Notes under the pieces: model-generated
Told to the model about the DNA's origin: nothing
Seen by the model: only the letters and a program-made list of their open reading frames with translations
Database searches by the model: none
In this document: piece by piece, positions 18,111 to 27,981 of the stretch
How positions within the stretch are numbered: position 1 is the stretch's first letter
How the letters are laid out: each line of letters starts with the position of its first letter
Origin: Bradyrhizobium sp. SZCCHNS1050
GTDB taxonomy: Bacteria; Pseudomonadota; Alphaproteobacteria; Rhizobiales; Xanthobacteraceae
Length of the DNA stretch: 64,000 nucleotides
Assembly: GCF_032484785.1 (NCBI RefSeq)
Contig: NZ_JAUETR010000001.1
Coordinates: forward strand, 4,467,501-4,531,500
Direction: 5' to 3'
Program-made: the position numbers and the translations under genes

Positions 18111-18544
18111 ACATGGCAAGCGCGCGGACGTGCGACAAACTAACACGACGGGCAGTTGGTGCATGGCGGGGATGCGGAGATTGCCCGTCGGGTAAGGGTC
18201 GAAAATGATAGGGCCGTTCTGAGATCGGGGCACATCAGTCGTTTGCGCTCGAGCGTTGCGCTGTACAACACAGCGCCATCGCCCCTTGTGGGAGAGGGTA
18301 TCGCCGGCCCACCAACGTAATCGGTTGGGTGAGGGGGGCTCCTCCGCAAGTTGAACTCGTCGAGGTAAACCCCTCACCCAAGCGAGTTTGCCGCTCTGTC
18401 CTACATGCCCTCTCCCACAAGGGGCGAGGGCGCAGTCATTGGCACTGCGCGGAGGTCGCCAGTAGTTTGCTCGCAGTGATGATGATGTTACTCATCATCA
18501 TGGGATCTGAGGTCATCATGGGATCTGAGGCAAAATCGCTTGCC
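18111..18544. other. repeat-bearing intergenic region right of the insertion sequence
   Basis: About 430 bases, no gene seen. It contains the palindromic repeat at 18281-18425 and, at 18477-18540, short direct repeats (ATCATCATGGGATCTGAGG repeated imperfectly). Confidence 0.5.
18281..18425. repeat. palindromic intergenic repeat, copy A
   Basis: Outer arms GCCCCTTGTGGGAGAGGGTA (18281-18300) and its complement at 18406-18425 match at 19 of 20 bases. Inner arms TTGGGTGAGGGG (18325-18336) and CCCCTCACCCAA (18370-18381) match perfectly. Related GC-rich palindromes occur at 26270, 32321 and 41460. Confidence 0.75.
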
Positions 18545-19051
18545 TCAGATCTTTGCCACATGCGCCGCCAGCTCCAGCCACGGCTGCTCCGTCCACGCAC
18601 CCGACGCCGCGCCGGACGGTGAGGCGAGGACGAACACGGTCGGGAAATCATCCTGCTCCCGCTCCGGCTGCCGCCCCAGCGCAATCGTGCCGGTCGGCTT
18701 GCCATAAAACAGGCTCGCGGCCTTCTTGCTGGTGAAGGCGACGGTTGCAGGGCGATGGTGTCGGATCTTTGCGGCGAAACCGGCGACGTCGACGCCGGCC
18801 TTCAGCGCGACATGGTCCATGCCCGCGCCCAGCTTGCACAGATCGGTGAAGCCGATGCCGAGCGACAGCAGCGCCGGAAATTCCTGCGGCTGGTACAGCC
18901 GCGGTGTCAGGCCGACCGCGAACAGCGTGCGCCAGAAACGGTTGCCGGGATGGGCGTAGTAGTGCCCGGTCGCCGCCGAGCGTTCGCTCGCGGCGGTGCC
19001 GACGAAGACGAGGCGCAGGCCGGGCTGGAGCTGGTCGGGCAGGCGGTTCAT
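18545..19051 (-). CDS. mug: mismatch-specific uracil/thymine DNA glycosylase (Mug)
   Basis: 168 residues, single domain of the uracil-DNA-glycosylase superfamily. LRLVFVGTAASERSAATGHY is the first motif, HPGNRFWRTLFAVGLTPRLY the second, GIGFTDLCKL the third, and VFVLASPSGAASG the late motif. The E. coli Mug motif GINPG is replaced by GTAAS, losing the usual Asn; the Asp of TDL (about residue 70) probably serves instead, as described for Deinococcus Mug. It should excise U or T from G mismatches and other damaged pyrimidines. It is a single-gene unit divergent from the GST gene. Confidence 0.85.
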   Translation of the reverse strand: MNRLPDQLQPGLRLVFVGTAASERSAATGHYYAHPGNRFWRTLFAVGLTPRLYQPQEFPALLSLGIGFTDLCKLGAGMDHVALKAGVDVAGFAAKIRHHRPATVAFTSKKAASLFYGKPTGTIALGRQPEREQDDFPTVFVLASPSGAASGAWTEQPWLELAAHVAKI

Positions 19052-19160
19052 GGCTGGCGTTGTCGCATTGTTGCAGCCGCTGCAACAGCCTGTTGCAGGG
19101 AGGCCGCATTGTTGCTGCGGCGTCCCTGGTCTAGGTGACGCGGAGCCACGGGAGCACCTG

Positions 19161-19781
19161 ATGTCGCAACGTCGTCTGTACTATTTCGCCCTCTCCGGCC
19201 ACGCGCATCGCGCGCGGCTGATGCTGAGCCTGCTCGGCCTGCCTTGCGAGCTCGTCGAGGTCGACCTCAAGGGCGGCGCGCACAAGCGGCCGGACTTCCT
19301 CGCGCTCAATCCGTTCGGCCAGGTGCCGGTGCTGGTCGACGGCGATGCCGTGATCCCCGATTCCAATGCGATCCTGGTCTATCTCGCCGGCCGCTATGAC
19401 GGCTCCGGCACGTGGCTGCCGCGCGATCCGCTCGGCCAGGCCCAGGTCCAGCGCTGGCTGTCGGCCGCGGCCGGTCCGCTCGCGTTCGGCCCAGCGGCGG
19501 CGCGGGTTGCGACCTTGTTCGGCGTGCCGCTGGACATGGCGCGGGCGCACCAGCTCGCCAACAGCCTGTTCGGGGTGATGGAATGCGAACTTGCCGCGCG
19601 ACCCTATCTGACCGGCGCGACGCCGACCATCGCCGACGTCGCGCTCTATAGTTACACCGCGCATGCGCCCGAAGGCGGCGTATCGCTGACGCCGTACCCC
19701 AACGTGCAAGCATGGCTGGCGCGGATCGCCGATCTGCCCGGCTTCGTGCCGATGCAGGCGAGCGCGGTCAGCGCAGCCTGA
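19161..19781 (+). CDS. glutathione S-transferase family protein
   Basis: 206 residues. Thioredoxin-like N-terminal domain with YYFALSGHAHRARLMLSLLG, the cis-Pro loop NPFGQVPVLVDGD and the glutathione gamma-Glu binding motif IPDSNAIL (Asp-Ser). The C-terminal helical domain has TGATPTIADVALYSY, the N-capping box. The active-site position in the first loop is Ser (SGH). GGAG six bases before ATG 19161 fixes the start. Detoxification or a dedicated conjugation reaction; substrate unknown. Confidence 0.9.
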   Translation: MSQRRLYYFALSGHAHRARLMLSLLGLPCELVEVDLKGGAHKRPDFLALNPFGQVPVLVDGDAVIPDSNAILVYLAGRYDGSGTWLPRDPLGQAQVQRWLSAAAGPLAFGPAAARVATLFGVPLDMARAHQLANSLFGVMECELAARPYLTGATPTIADVALYSYTAHAPEGGVSLTPYPNVQAWLARIADLPGFVPMQASAVSAA

Positions 19782-19814
19782 CCGCCGCCATGCACGACTG
19801 CGTGCGAACGCCGC

Positions 19815-20084
19815 TTACAGGAAGCAGCGGCGCTCGTCGCGCAGCTTGAGCTGGATGTTGGTCGCCTCGACGAAGGTCGGCACCGGCTTGGACACGATCT
19901 TGTAAGTCGACGGCCACTCCACCGGCTTCGACTGCAGCTCGGTGTTCCAGATCTGGCAGATGCCGGTGTTGTCCCAGCGGATCACGTAGTAGCCGGACTT
20001 GGGCGCAGGCGCGGCGAAGGCGGTGGGCACGATCGAGGCGGCTGCAATGGCCGCGGCGGCGGCGAGCGTGGTCAGGCGACGCAT
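19815..20084 (-). CDS. small secreted protein (89 aa), first of a tandem paralogue pair
   Basis: Start at ATG 20084, preceded by GAGGAGATT; it gives MRRLTTLAAAAAIAAASIVP, a signal peptide cut near AFAAP. The mature protein carries GYYVIRWDNTGICQIWN and KPVEWPSTYKIVSKPVPTF, ending in RDERRCFL. The two Cys are shared with the neighbour at 20276-20530 (GYYIIRWDNTGICQVW, RCTL), about half of residues being identical, so the pair arose by tandem duplication. Probably a disulfide-bonded periplasmic or exported protein. Function unknown. Confidence 0.8.
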   Translation of the reverse strand: MRRLTTLAAAAAIAAASIVPTAFAAPAPKSGYYVIRWDNTGICQIWNTELQSKPVEWPSTYKIVSKPVPTFVEATNIQLKLRDERRCFL

Positions 20085-20275
20085 GATCAATCTCCTCAAA
20101 CAAAACAACGACAATCGCCCGCCCGCGCGGGCCACCGGCCTTGCGGCCGGACCAAGGCCAAAGTGGTGCGACAAAAGCGCGCGCGACGCAAGCCGCGCGT
20201 GCCGTCATTCACAGCGATGTCCTGGATGTGAACGACGACTTGCCGCCGTCACGTGATGCCATCAGGCGCGCGGGC

Positions 20276-20530
20276 TCACAGCGTGCAGCGGCCCTGCTGG
20301 CGCAGCCTGATCTGCCGGGTCACGGCGTCGTTGAACGTCGGCACCGGCCGGCTGATGACCTGATAGCTCGACGGCCATGCGACCGGCTTGAAGGCGAAGG
20401 CCTCGCTCCAGACCTGGCAGATGCCGGTGTTGTCCCAGCGGATGATGTAGTAGCCGGCCTGGGCGGGCGCGGCGGCGAGCAGCGCGGCCGCGAGAGATGC
20501 AGCAAAAAAGATTGTGGTGAAACGAGGCAT
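20276..20530 (-). CDS. small secreted protein (84 aa), second of a tandem paralogue pair
   Basis: Start at ATG 20530 (MPRFTTIFFAASLAAALLAA), with an in-frame ATG at 20545 as alternative. A signal peptide ends near AQAG. The mature domain is GYYIIRWDNTGICQVWSEAF, then KPVAWPSSYQVISRPVPTFN and a C-terminal Cys. It lies 191 bp upstream of its paralogue in the same direction. Function unknown. Confidence 0.8.
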   Translation of the reverse strand: MPRFTTIFFAASLAAALLAAAPAQAGYYIIRWDNTGICQVWSEAFAFKPVAWPSSYQVISRPVPTFNDAVTRQIRLRQQGRCTL

Positions 20531-20756
20531 CGTCAACTCCGGCAACGAACTGGCCCGGCCAGCGGGTGGCCCTATGTCGGAGCGGTCTCGTTCATTTTGA
20601 AGGCAAGTCTGCAGAACGCGTGCGTCAAAAGCGCGCGATCGTGGTCACCTGATCACTCCTGATGATCCCGGCGGAAGGGGAGGCGGGTTTGCAGGCTCGG
20701 CGCGTCGACTTGATTGCGGGGCTGGCGCGGTCGTTTCGGCGACCTCGGCGCACGGC

Positions 20757-22016
20757 TCAGGGGCGGACGCCTTCGGTGCTCGCGTGCGACGAGAAGCGGA
20801 GATCCGCGCCGAAGCTCGCTGCCGGAACCAGCACCGGAGACGCGCCCGTGACGATCGGCGGCGAGGTGACCGGCTGCGCGCGCCGGCGCAGGAAGTGGCG
20901 CTCGAGATAGGCGTAGGACAGCGTCGCCGCCACGATCGACAGCGGCAGCCCGATCGCGAGCCGCAGCGGCCACCAGACGCCGTAGCTGTCCAGGAAGTTC
21001 AGGATCGGCAGGTGCCAGAGATAGATGCCGTAGAAGATCCGGCCGAGGAAGATCGCCACCGGCCATTCGAAGATGCGATGGCAGATCGTGCCGTGGCTCC
21101 GCCCCAGCATGGTCAGCGCGAGGATGCCCGGAAGCACGCCGCACACCATGCTGCCGAACAGATAGTAGTTCATGCTCGGCCCGTCCGCCGGCCAGAACAG
21201 GAAGGTGACCGTGATCCAGTAGATCAGCAGCGGCCATGCGAGCTTGGGCCACAGACGATCGAGCGCGGGATAGGCGCCTTGCGGCACCAGCCTGAGCACG
21301 ACGGCCATGGCGCAGCCTGCCATCAGCGCATCGGCGCGGGTATCGAACGCGGTGTAGAGCCGACGCCACTCCGCCCCGTCGATCACCAGCGCCACGCGCC
21401 AGGCCCAGATTGCGGCCGCGATGGCGCAGATGGCCCCGACCAGCCGCCAGGTCACGCCGAACCGCTTCACCAGGATTGCGAAGGTCAGCGGCCACAGCAG
21501 ATAGAACTGCTCCTCGGTCGACAAGGTCCAGGTGTGGCCGATGTCCTCGATCGTCTTCGGGTCGAACACGTACCAGTAGTTGGCGATATAGGAGAGCGCG
21601 ATCGCGGCACGCTCGACCGCCGGCAGCAATGGCGGCCGCAGCAGCCAGGTGAACAGCAGATAGGCCGCGAGCATCAGGAGCAGCGGCGGCACGATCCGGG
21701 CGAAGCGCCGCGCATAGAACTGCCGGAACCTGATGTGGCCGTGCTTGTCGATGTCCCGCAGCAGCAGGCCGGTGATGTAATAGGCGCTGGCGACGAAGAA
21801 CAGGTCGATATAGAGCACCGCGCCCGGCACGAGGCTGTGGGAGACATGCGCCGTGACGACGCCCAGCGTCATCAGCCCGCGCATGCCGTCATGCGAGGGA
21901 ACGTAGCCGAGCGGATAGACCTGGGCCTGGAAGGCCTCCCGGATCGCCTCCCGCAACGGCGCCGTGGCGGTGCCTGCGAGGCGCAACAGGGCATGGATCG
22001 GCAATGAATAAAACAT
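20757..22016 (-). CDS. acyltransferase 3 (OafA/YrhL-like) membrane protein
   Basis: 419 residues with about ten membrane helices. The N-terminal HDGMRGLMTLGVVTAHVSHS carries the Arg and His typical of acyltransferase_3; further family marks are LYIDLFFVASAYYITGLLL, FYARRFARIVPPLLL and HTWTLSTEEQFYLLWPL. Such enzymes O-acylate sugars of lipopolysaccharide, exopolysaccharide or Nod factor (NodX type) across the inner membrane. No glycan gene cluster is adjacent, so the acceptor is unknown. Ribosome site weak at the ATG 22016. Confidence 0.9.
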   Translation of the reverse strand: MFYSLPIHALLRLAGTATAPLREAIREAFQAQVYPLGYVPSHDGMRGLMTLGVVTAHVSHSLVPGAVLYIDLFFVASAYYITGLLLRDIDKHGHIRFRQFYARRFARIVPPLLLMLAAYLLFTWLLRPPLLPAVERAAIALSYIANYWYVFDPKTIEDIGHTWTLSTEEQFYLLWPLTFAILVKRFGVTWRLVGAICAIAAAIWAWRVALVIDGAEWRRLYTAFDTRADALMAGCAMAVVLRLVPQGAYPALDRLWPKLAWPLLIYWITVTFLFWPADGPSMNYYLFGSMVCGVLPGILALTMLGRSHGTICHRIFEWPVAIFLGRIFYGIYLWHLPILNFLDSYGVWWPLRLAIGLPLSIVAATLSYAYLERHFLRRRAQPVTSPPIVTGASPVLVPAASFGADLRFSSHASTEGVRP

Positions 22017-22678
22017 CTATCGTGAAATTTTCGGAGATAATGTTTCGGACTATTAAATCTTATTTAAAATTTAAATCGACCGCAAGAGACGAAATAGCAG
22101 GACGGGGGCCATCACGACGCAGGGTTGCGGCGGAATGAGGCAGGCCGCCGCGGTGGCGGCAAACGGCGGCGTCAGTGCAGGTGATGCCAAGGGAAGCTCG
22201 CGGTGCTGCTGTGGAGCGCAACGGCGTGTTGCCCGGCCGGCATCTTCCACTCGTCGAGGTCGCGTGAACGGCAGAGCGGTGTCCGCTGATCGGCCGCACG
22301 ATCGCTGGACGACGATCATAGTCATTGACCGTCGCCTCATCGGCAAGACCGCAGGGTGGGCAAAGCGACGTCTCGCTGCATCGCCGCGCGTCGGCTGACG
22401 CGTGCCCACCATGCTCTCCGCGGTAGGCACGCCTTCGCCGCCGCTCTGCGAGCGCCGACGGCGGCTTTGCCCACCCTGCGGTGTCGCGGCCGCCGCGACG
22501 TCCTCGATCAGCATCTTCTGGAGTGCCGGCGCTAGACGGGTGAATGCGCGTCCACGACGGCGTCAGTGTCACCAACATGGAGTCACAATCATTGGTTGTA
22601 ATTCACGGAATTGAAGTCTAAAATCCGCGATTGTTTGAGCGCAGCAAATTTTTGAGTTTCATTTCAACGGAGCTTGTC
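22017..22678. other. noncoding region with an IR-bounded repeat, about 660 bp
   Basis: Between the leftward acyltransferase and the rightward orphan gene. The part next to the acyltransferase ATG (22017-22080) is AT-rich, as is 22570-22640, both promoter-like. The middle holds the repeat at 22349-22481. Nothing else recognised. Confidence 0.5.
22349..22481. repeat. IR-bounded intergenic repeat (GGGTGGGCAAAGC type)
   Basis: CCGCAGGGTGGGCAAAGC (22349-22366) and its exact 18-base complement (22464-22481) enclose about 97 bases with an inner GCGTGCCCACC/GGTAGGCACGC stem. It resembles the repeat at 23160-23315 (GTAGGGTGGGTTAGCG type) and looks like a member of the same dispersed family. Confidence 0.7.
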
Positions 22679-23023
22679 ATGGAAGAAGCGCATATCAAGG
22701 CTTTCGAGGCTCTACCTCAGTCCACCTCATGCAGGATCATCACGTTCGACAGCGCGACCGTGGTGCCCGGCATCGTTCCGAACACCTACTTCCTGATCGT
22801 CACCGGCACCAAGCCCTGGGTCACGATGAAGGTCGAATTGCATCCGCTGATCTATATCCGGCAACCCGAATATTGGGGCATCGAGGTGGTCGGCTGCCAA
22901 AGCGGCATCGGCTTGCCGCAGACCGCGCCGTATCACGTTGTCCTCGACATCACACACGTGCGCGGCACGAAGGGGATCGAAGTGATCGGCGCCACGAGCA
23001 GGAAGCAGATCAACGTGCCGTAG
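22679..23023 (+). CDS. hypothetical protein (114 aa)
   Basis: ATG 22679 with CGGAG seven bases upstream. The product is soluble, without a signal peptide, with alternating hydrophobic stretches that suggest a beta-sandwich: CRIITFDSATVVPGIVPNTY, YFLIVTGTKPWVTMKVELHP, WGIEVVGCQSG, YHVVLDITHVRGTKGIEVIG. I do not recognise a family. It is an isolated gene flanked by repeats on both sides. Confidence 0.7.
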   Translation: MEEAHIKAFEALPQSTSCRIITFDSATVVPGIVPNTYFLIVTGTKPWVTMKVELHPLIYIRQPEYWGIEVVGCQSGIGLPQTAPYHVVLDITHVRGTKGIEVIGATSRKQINVP

Positions 23024-23112
23024 GTCGGTCGACGGTCGGGTGGGGGGCATTCGCGCGCGCCGAAGCGGATCGCGCAACGCCCTCGGCCTGACCAGCTCAC
23101 GTTACGACGAGC

Positions 23113-23156
23113 GCCGCGACACCCTCGATCTCGATCAGCATCTTCGGATCGGGCAG
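23113..23156 (-). pseudogene. duplicated 3' fragment of ridA
   Basis: These 44 bases match 23328-23371 (the 3' end of the intact ridA) at 42 positions. Read leftwards they encode LPDPKMLIEIEGVAA followed by LVVT and a stop. The fragment is separated from the gene by the IR-bounded repeat 23160-23315. Confidence 0.7.
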
Positions 23157-23159
23157 AAC

Positions 23160-23315
23160 GTAGGGCGGGTTAGCGCCCGCGGGACGATTTCACCGCGGAG
23201 GGAATGTTTGCCAGGGCGCGTAACCCGCCGCCTGGAATGGTGGGTTACGCGAACGGCGTTCAGCCATGTGCGAGCGTGGAGAGATCGTCGGTTGCCGTCC
23301 GCTAACCCACCCTAC
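23160..23315. repeat. IR-bounded intergenic repeat abutting ridA
   Basis: GTAGGGCGGGTTAGCG (23160-23175) and the complement of GTAGGGTGGGTTAGCG (23300-23315) form the ends, 15 of 16 bases matching. An inner CGTAACCC/GGGTTACG stem lies in the middle. Its right end supplies the stop codon of ridA. Confidence 0.7.
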
Positions 23316-23698
23316 CGTTTCGCGACCGCCGCGACACCCTCGATCTCGATCAACATCTTCGGATCAGGCAGCGCTGCGACCACGCAGGTGGTGCGCGCGG
23401 GGTAGGGTGCCGGCCCGAACGCCGCGGCATAGAGTCGGTTCATGGTCGCGACATCAGCGGCTCGCGTCAGCAGCACGTTGACCTTGACCAACTCGCGGAT
23501 GGTCGCGCCGCCTTCGGTCAGGACGCGAGTGAAGTTGGTCACGACATTGGTGAACTGCGCGTCGAACTCGGCGGGCAGGTTGCCGTGGGCATCGAAGCCG
23601 GGAATGCCGGAGATGAAGAGGAGGTCGCCGATCCGGGTGCCAAACGACAGCGGCGGGGCTTTGATGTGGGGTGGGGCGGGGATGTGGTGGATGGGCAT
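23312..23698 (-). CDS. RidA/YjgF/YER057c/UK114 family protein
   Basis: 128 residues, the usual size. Recognisable are FGTRIGDLLFISGIPGFDAHGN, the helix TRVLTEGGATIRELVKVNVLL and the active-site pair: Arg in PARTTCVVAALPDP and Glu in LIEIEG. RidA proteins hydrolyse reactive 2-aminoacrylate and other enamines; not all subgroups do so, and this one may have another imine substrate. The last residues VAKR and the stop codon lie at the boundary with the repeat at 23160-23315, and a duplicate of the gene's end lies beyond it, so the C-terminus was probably remodelled by the insertion. Confidence 0.9.
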   Translation of the reverse strand: MPIHHIPAPPHIKAPPLSFGTRIGDLLFISGIPGFDAHGNLPAEFDAQFTNVVTNFTRVLTEGGATIRELVKVNVLLTRAADVATMNRLYAAAFGPAPYPARTTCVVAALPDPKMLIEIEGVAAVAKR

Positions 23699-23726
23699 GG
23701 GACGTCCATTTCGATCTCGTAACTAT

Positions 23727-23879
23727 TCACAAGAGGCGCAAAGCACGCGCTAGGACCTGGGCAGTGGATTTCGGCAGGCTACCGAAAATTCCTACTAGTG
23801 CAAAGGCGACCGGCCACAGGCAGGCGGCTAGACCGAACAACCAGTGCTGCTTTGGCTCGCGGGAAGACCGTCCGGACAT
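23727..23879 (-). CDS. small single-span membrane protein candidate (50 aa)
   Basis: A short frame with an excellent ribosome site (GCAGGAG six bases before ATG 23879). It encodes a hydrophilic head (MSGRSSREPKQHW), one hydrophobic helix (LFGLAACLWPVAFALVGIFG, residues 14-33) and a basic tail (LARALRLL). It ends 28 bases before the ridA ATG and reads in the same direction, so it could be the first gene of a two-gene unit. No homologue is known to me; expression is untested. Confidence 0.5.
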   Translation of the reverse strand: MSGRSSREPKQHWLFGLAACLWPVAFALVGIFGSLPKSTAQVLARALRLL

Positions 23880-24193
23880 CAGATTCTCCTGCTTCTTTCG
23901 CCGCGAAGGTGATGTCCTTTCCTACAAAGTACAATGATGAAATAACTTAGTTGGCGGTCGGTTTAACGGGCCACTAAACCGAAATTGATCTAATCCCTTG
24001 GATTTACTTACTCGCGTTCCTTGCGGATAGTTGTGGATTGGGAACGTGAAGGAGGCTGTTTCTGCATTCGTCGACCGTTCCTTGTCGCTGAAATTGAGAA
24101 GGCGGACATCAGCGACCTTCCGTCATTGTCGCAACAAGCGGCAACCAACGCATCAATTGCGAAATCGAAGGACCGAGCAGACCTCAAACAAGA
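23880..24193. other. intergenic region downstream of thiC
   Basis: About 310 bases. The stretch 23920-24010 is AT-rich for this genome and is a plausible promoter for the small membrane ORF and ridA. I see no gene. Confidence 0.4.
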
Positions 24194-24215
24194 AAGCCGG
24201 GCTTGCGCCCGGCTT
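24194..24215 (-). terminator. intrinsic terminator of the thiamine operon
   Basis: Read leftwards: AAGCCGGGC-GCAA-GCCCGGCTT followed by TCTTGTTTG. It lies 60 bases after the thiC stop. The stem is perfect. Confidence 0.8.
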
Positions 24216-24274
24216 CGATGGATGGCCGGATCAAGCCCGGCCATGACGACGGAGAGAGTGGAACTGAGCGGGCT

Positions 24275-26224
<1,950 letters not shown>

Positions 26225-26269
26225 TCAGAGGCGATGTGTTGGCGGGAGGTCTTGCGGCGAGTGCAGTGC

Positions 26270-26435
26270 GCCCCCCTCCCCCTTGCGGGGAGGGGTTGGG
26301 GGTGGGGGTGCCCGGAATGCGATGCTGATGAGTGGGCGATTCCTTAGAGCTGCAGCGTGCCGGACGTGACGTCACATGGAGAGCTGTGCGCGTGGACCCC
26401 CACCCCCGACCCCTCCCCGCAAGGGGGAGGGGGGC
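26270..26435. repeat. palindromic intergenic repeat, copy B, inside the thi operon
   Basis: Two 40-base arms (26270-26309 and 26396-26435) are complementary at 39 of 40 positions and enclose 86 bases. The arms are G/C runs such as CCCCCTTGCGGGGAGGGG. In RNA this would be a very stable long hairpin between thiE and thiC. Related palindromes lie at 18281, 32321 and 41460. Confidence 0.85.
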
Positions 26436-26500
26436 ACACCGCGTTCGCGGAGGTGATCTCCTGCAACAATTCTCAGACGCATTCGCAAAATCCGCGCGCA

Positions 26501-27109
26501 TCATGCCGGCTCCTTGGTCGCATCGAGCCACGCGCGGACGCGGGCGTCGGGGTCGGGGTTCTGCGTCACGTCGCTGACGACGGCGATGGAGTCGGCGCCG
26601 GCGGCGAAGATCTCCGCGGCCTGCTCCAGCTTGATGCCGCCGATCGCGACCAGCGGGATGTTGCCGACACGCTTCTTCCACTCGGTGATCTTCGCGATGC
26701 CCTGCGGAGCGAAGCGCATCGCCTTCAGCGTCGTTGGGAAGATCGGCCCCAACGCGACATAGTCGGGCTTGGCGGCGAGCGCGGTCTCCAGCTCGGCATC
26801 GTCATGCGTCGAGAGGCCGAGCGTCAGGCCGGCCTCCTTGATCGCGGCGACGTCGGCGTCGGCGAGGTCCTCCTGGCCGAGATGGAGGTGCTGCGCGCCG
26901 GCAACGATCGCGGCGCGCCAGTAGTCGTTGACGATCAGCTTCGTCGCCGTGCCCTTGGTGATCGCCAGCGCGTCGGTGACGATCTGCAGCGCCTCGCCGT
27001 CGTTGAGGTCCTTCGCGCGCAGCTGCACGGTGCCGACGCCGAGCTTGGTCAGGCGCTCGACCCAGGCGAGGCTGTCGACGACGGGATAGAAGCGATCAGG
27101 ATACGGCAT
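26501..27109 (-). CDS. thiE: thiamine phosphate synthase ThiE
   Basis: 202 residues from ATG 27109 ([17 protein letters not shown]), which overlaps the end of thiG by 14 bases; an in-frame ATG at 27127 is less likely. TIM-barrel with [53 protein letters not shown] and [11 protein letters not shown], all typical of ThiE. It couples hydroxymethylpyrimidine diphosphate and thiazole phosphate to thiamine phosphate. Some members of this operon type are TenI-like aromatases; the conserved RAKD and GPIFPT motifs do not separate the two cleanly. Confidence 0.93.
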   Translation of the reverse strand: MPYPDRFYPVVDSLAWVERLTKLGVGTVQLRAKDLNDGEALQIVTDALAITKGTATKLIVNDYWRAAIVAGAQHLHLGQEDLADADVAAIKEAGLTLGLSTHDDAELETALAAKPDYVALGPIFPTTLKAMRFAPQGIAKITEWKKRVGNIPLVAIGGIKLEQAAEIFAAGADSIAVVSDVTQNPDPDARVRAWLDATKEPA

Positions 27110-27878
27110 GCCAGAACGGTGTCCCAACGACAGGGGTGGAGGGCGAGGCGAAATCGCGGGCGTCCATCAGCCCGGCCTCGTAGGCGGTGCGGCCGGCTTC
27201 GACCCCGAGCCGGAAGGCGCGGGCCATCGCCACCGGGTCGGCAGCCTTGGCAATCGCCGTGTTGAGCAGCACGGCGTCGTAGCCGAGCTCGAGTGCTTCC
27301 GCCGCGTGGCTCGGCGCGCCCAGGCCGGCGTCGACCACCAGGGTGATATCGGGCATGCGGTCGCGCAGCAGCTTCAGCGCGTCGCGGTTGATGATGCCCT
27401 TGGCCGAGCCGATCGGCGCCGCCCAGGGCATCACGACCTTGCAGCCGGCATCGACCAGCCGCATCGCGACCGTGAGATCCTCGGTGCAGTAGGGGAACAC
27501 CTCGAAACCGTCCTTGATCAGGATATCAGCGGCTTCGACGAGACCAACCACGTCGGGCTGCAGGGTGTCGTTGTCGCCGATCACTTCGAGCTTGATCCAG
27601 CTCGTGCCGAACAATTCGCGCGCGAGCTTCGCCGTCGTCACCGCCTCGCGCACGCTGCGGCAGCCGGCGGTGTTCGGCAGCACGGTGACATCGAGCGCGT
27701 TGATCAGCTTCCAGAACGCATCGCCGGTCTTGCCGCCGGCGGCCTCGCGCCGCAGCGACACGGTGACGATCTGCGCGCCCGAGGCGCGGATCGCGTCCTG
27801 CATGATCGCAGGCGAGGGGTAGAGCGCGGTGCCGATCAGCAGGCGGGAGGCGAAAGTCTTGTCGTAGAAGGTGGGCAT
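27096..27878 (-). CDS. thiG: thiazole synthase ThiG
   Basis: 260 residues from ATG 27878 with GGAG eight bases upstream. TIM-barrel with [38 protein letters not shown], the Schiff-base Lys in [12 protein letters not shown], and the phosphate sites [13 protein letters not shown] and [19 protein letters not shown]. It forms the thiazole ring from deoxyxylulose phosphate, dehydroglycine and ThiS thiocarboxylate. The gene order with thiO and thiS supplies both partners. Confidence 0.96.
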   Translation of the reverse strand: MPTFYDKTFASRLLIGTALYPSPAIMQDAIRASGAQIVTVSLRREAAGGKTGDAFWKLINALDVTVLPNTAGCRSVREAVTTAKLARELFGTSWIKLEVIGDNDTLQPDVVGLVEAADILIKDGFEVFPYCTEDLTVAMRLVDAGCKVVMPWAAPIGSAKGIINRDALKLLRDRMPDITLVVDAGLGAPSHAAEALELGYDAVLLNTAIAKAADPVAMARAFRLGVEAGRTAYEAGLMDARDFASPSTPVVGTPFWHAVS

Positions 27879-27921
27879 CAATGGTCTCCGTCATGTCGGA
27901 CGGTGGTCGCCGCAACGAAGC

Positions 27922-27952
27922 CTGTCATCCCCGCGAAAGCCGGCGATGACAG
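27922..27952. repeat. short palindrome in the thiS-thiG gap
   Basis: CTGTCATC (27922-27929) and GATGACAG (27945-27952) with a 15-base GC-rich centre, in the 103-bp gap between thiS and thiG. It looks like a small dispersed palindromic unit; a role in mRNA processing is possible. Confidence 0.5.
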
Positions 27953-27981
27953 TGGTGGTTGTGGCGCGAGCTCCATGAGCA

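Noticed and set aside
16420..18120. Target-site duplication for the insertion sequence
   Set aside because: Bases next to the two inverted ends (TTGCCCGA and ACATGGCA) do not form a direct repeat.
22490..22520. A third fragment of the ridA 3' end (CTCGATCAGCATCTTC)
   Set aside because: Only 16 bases are identical and the flanks do not extend the match, so chance or repeat-borne similarity cannot be excluded.
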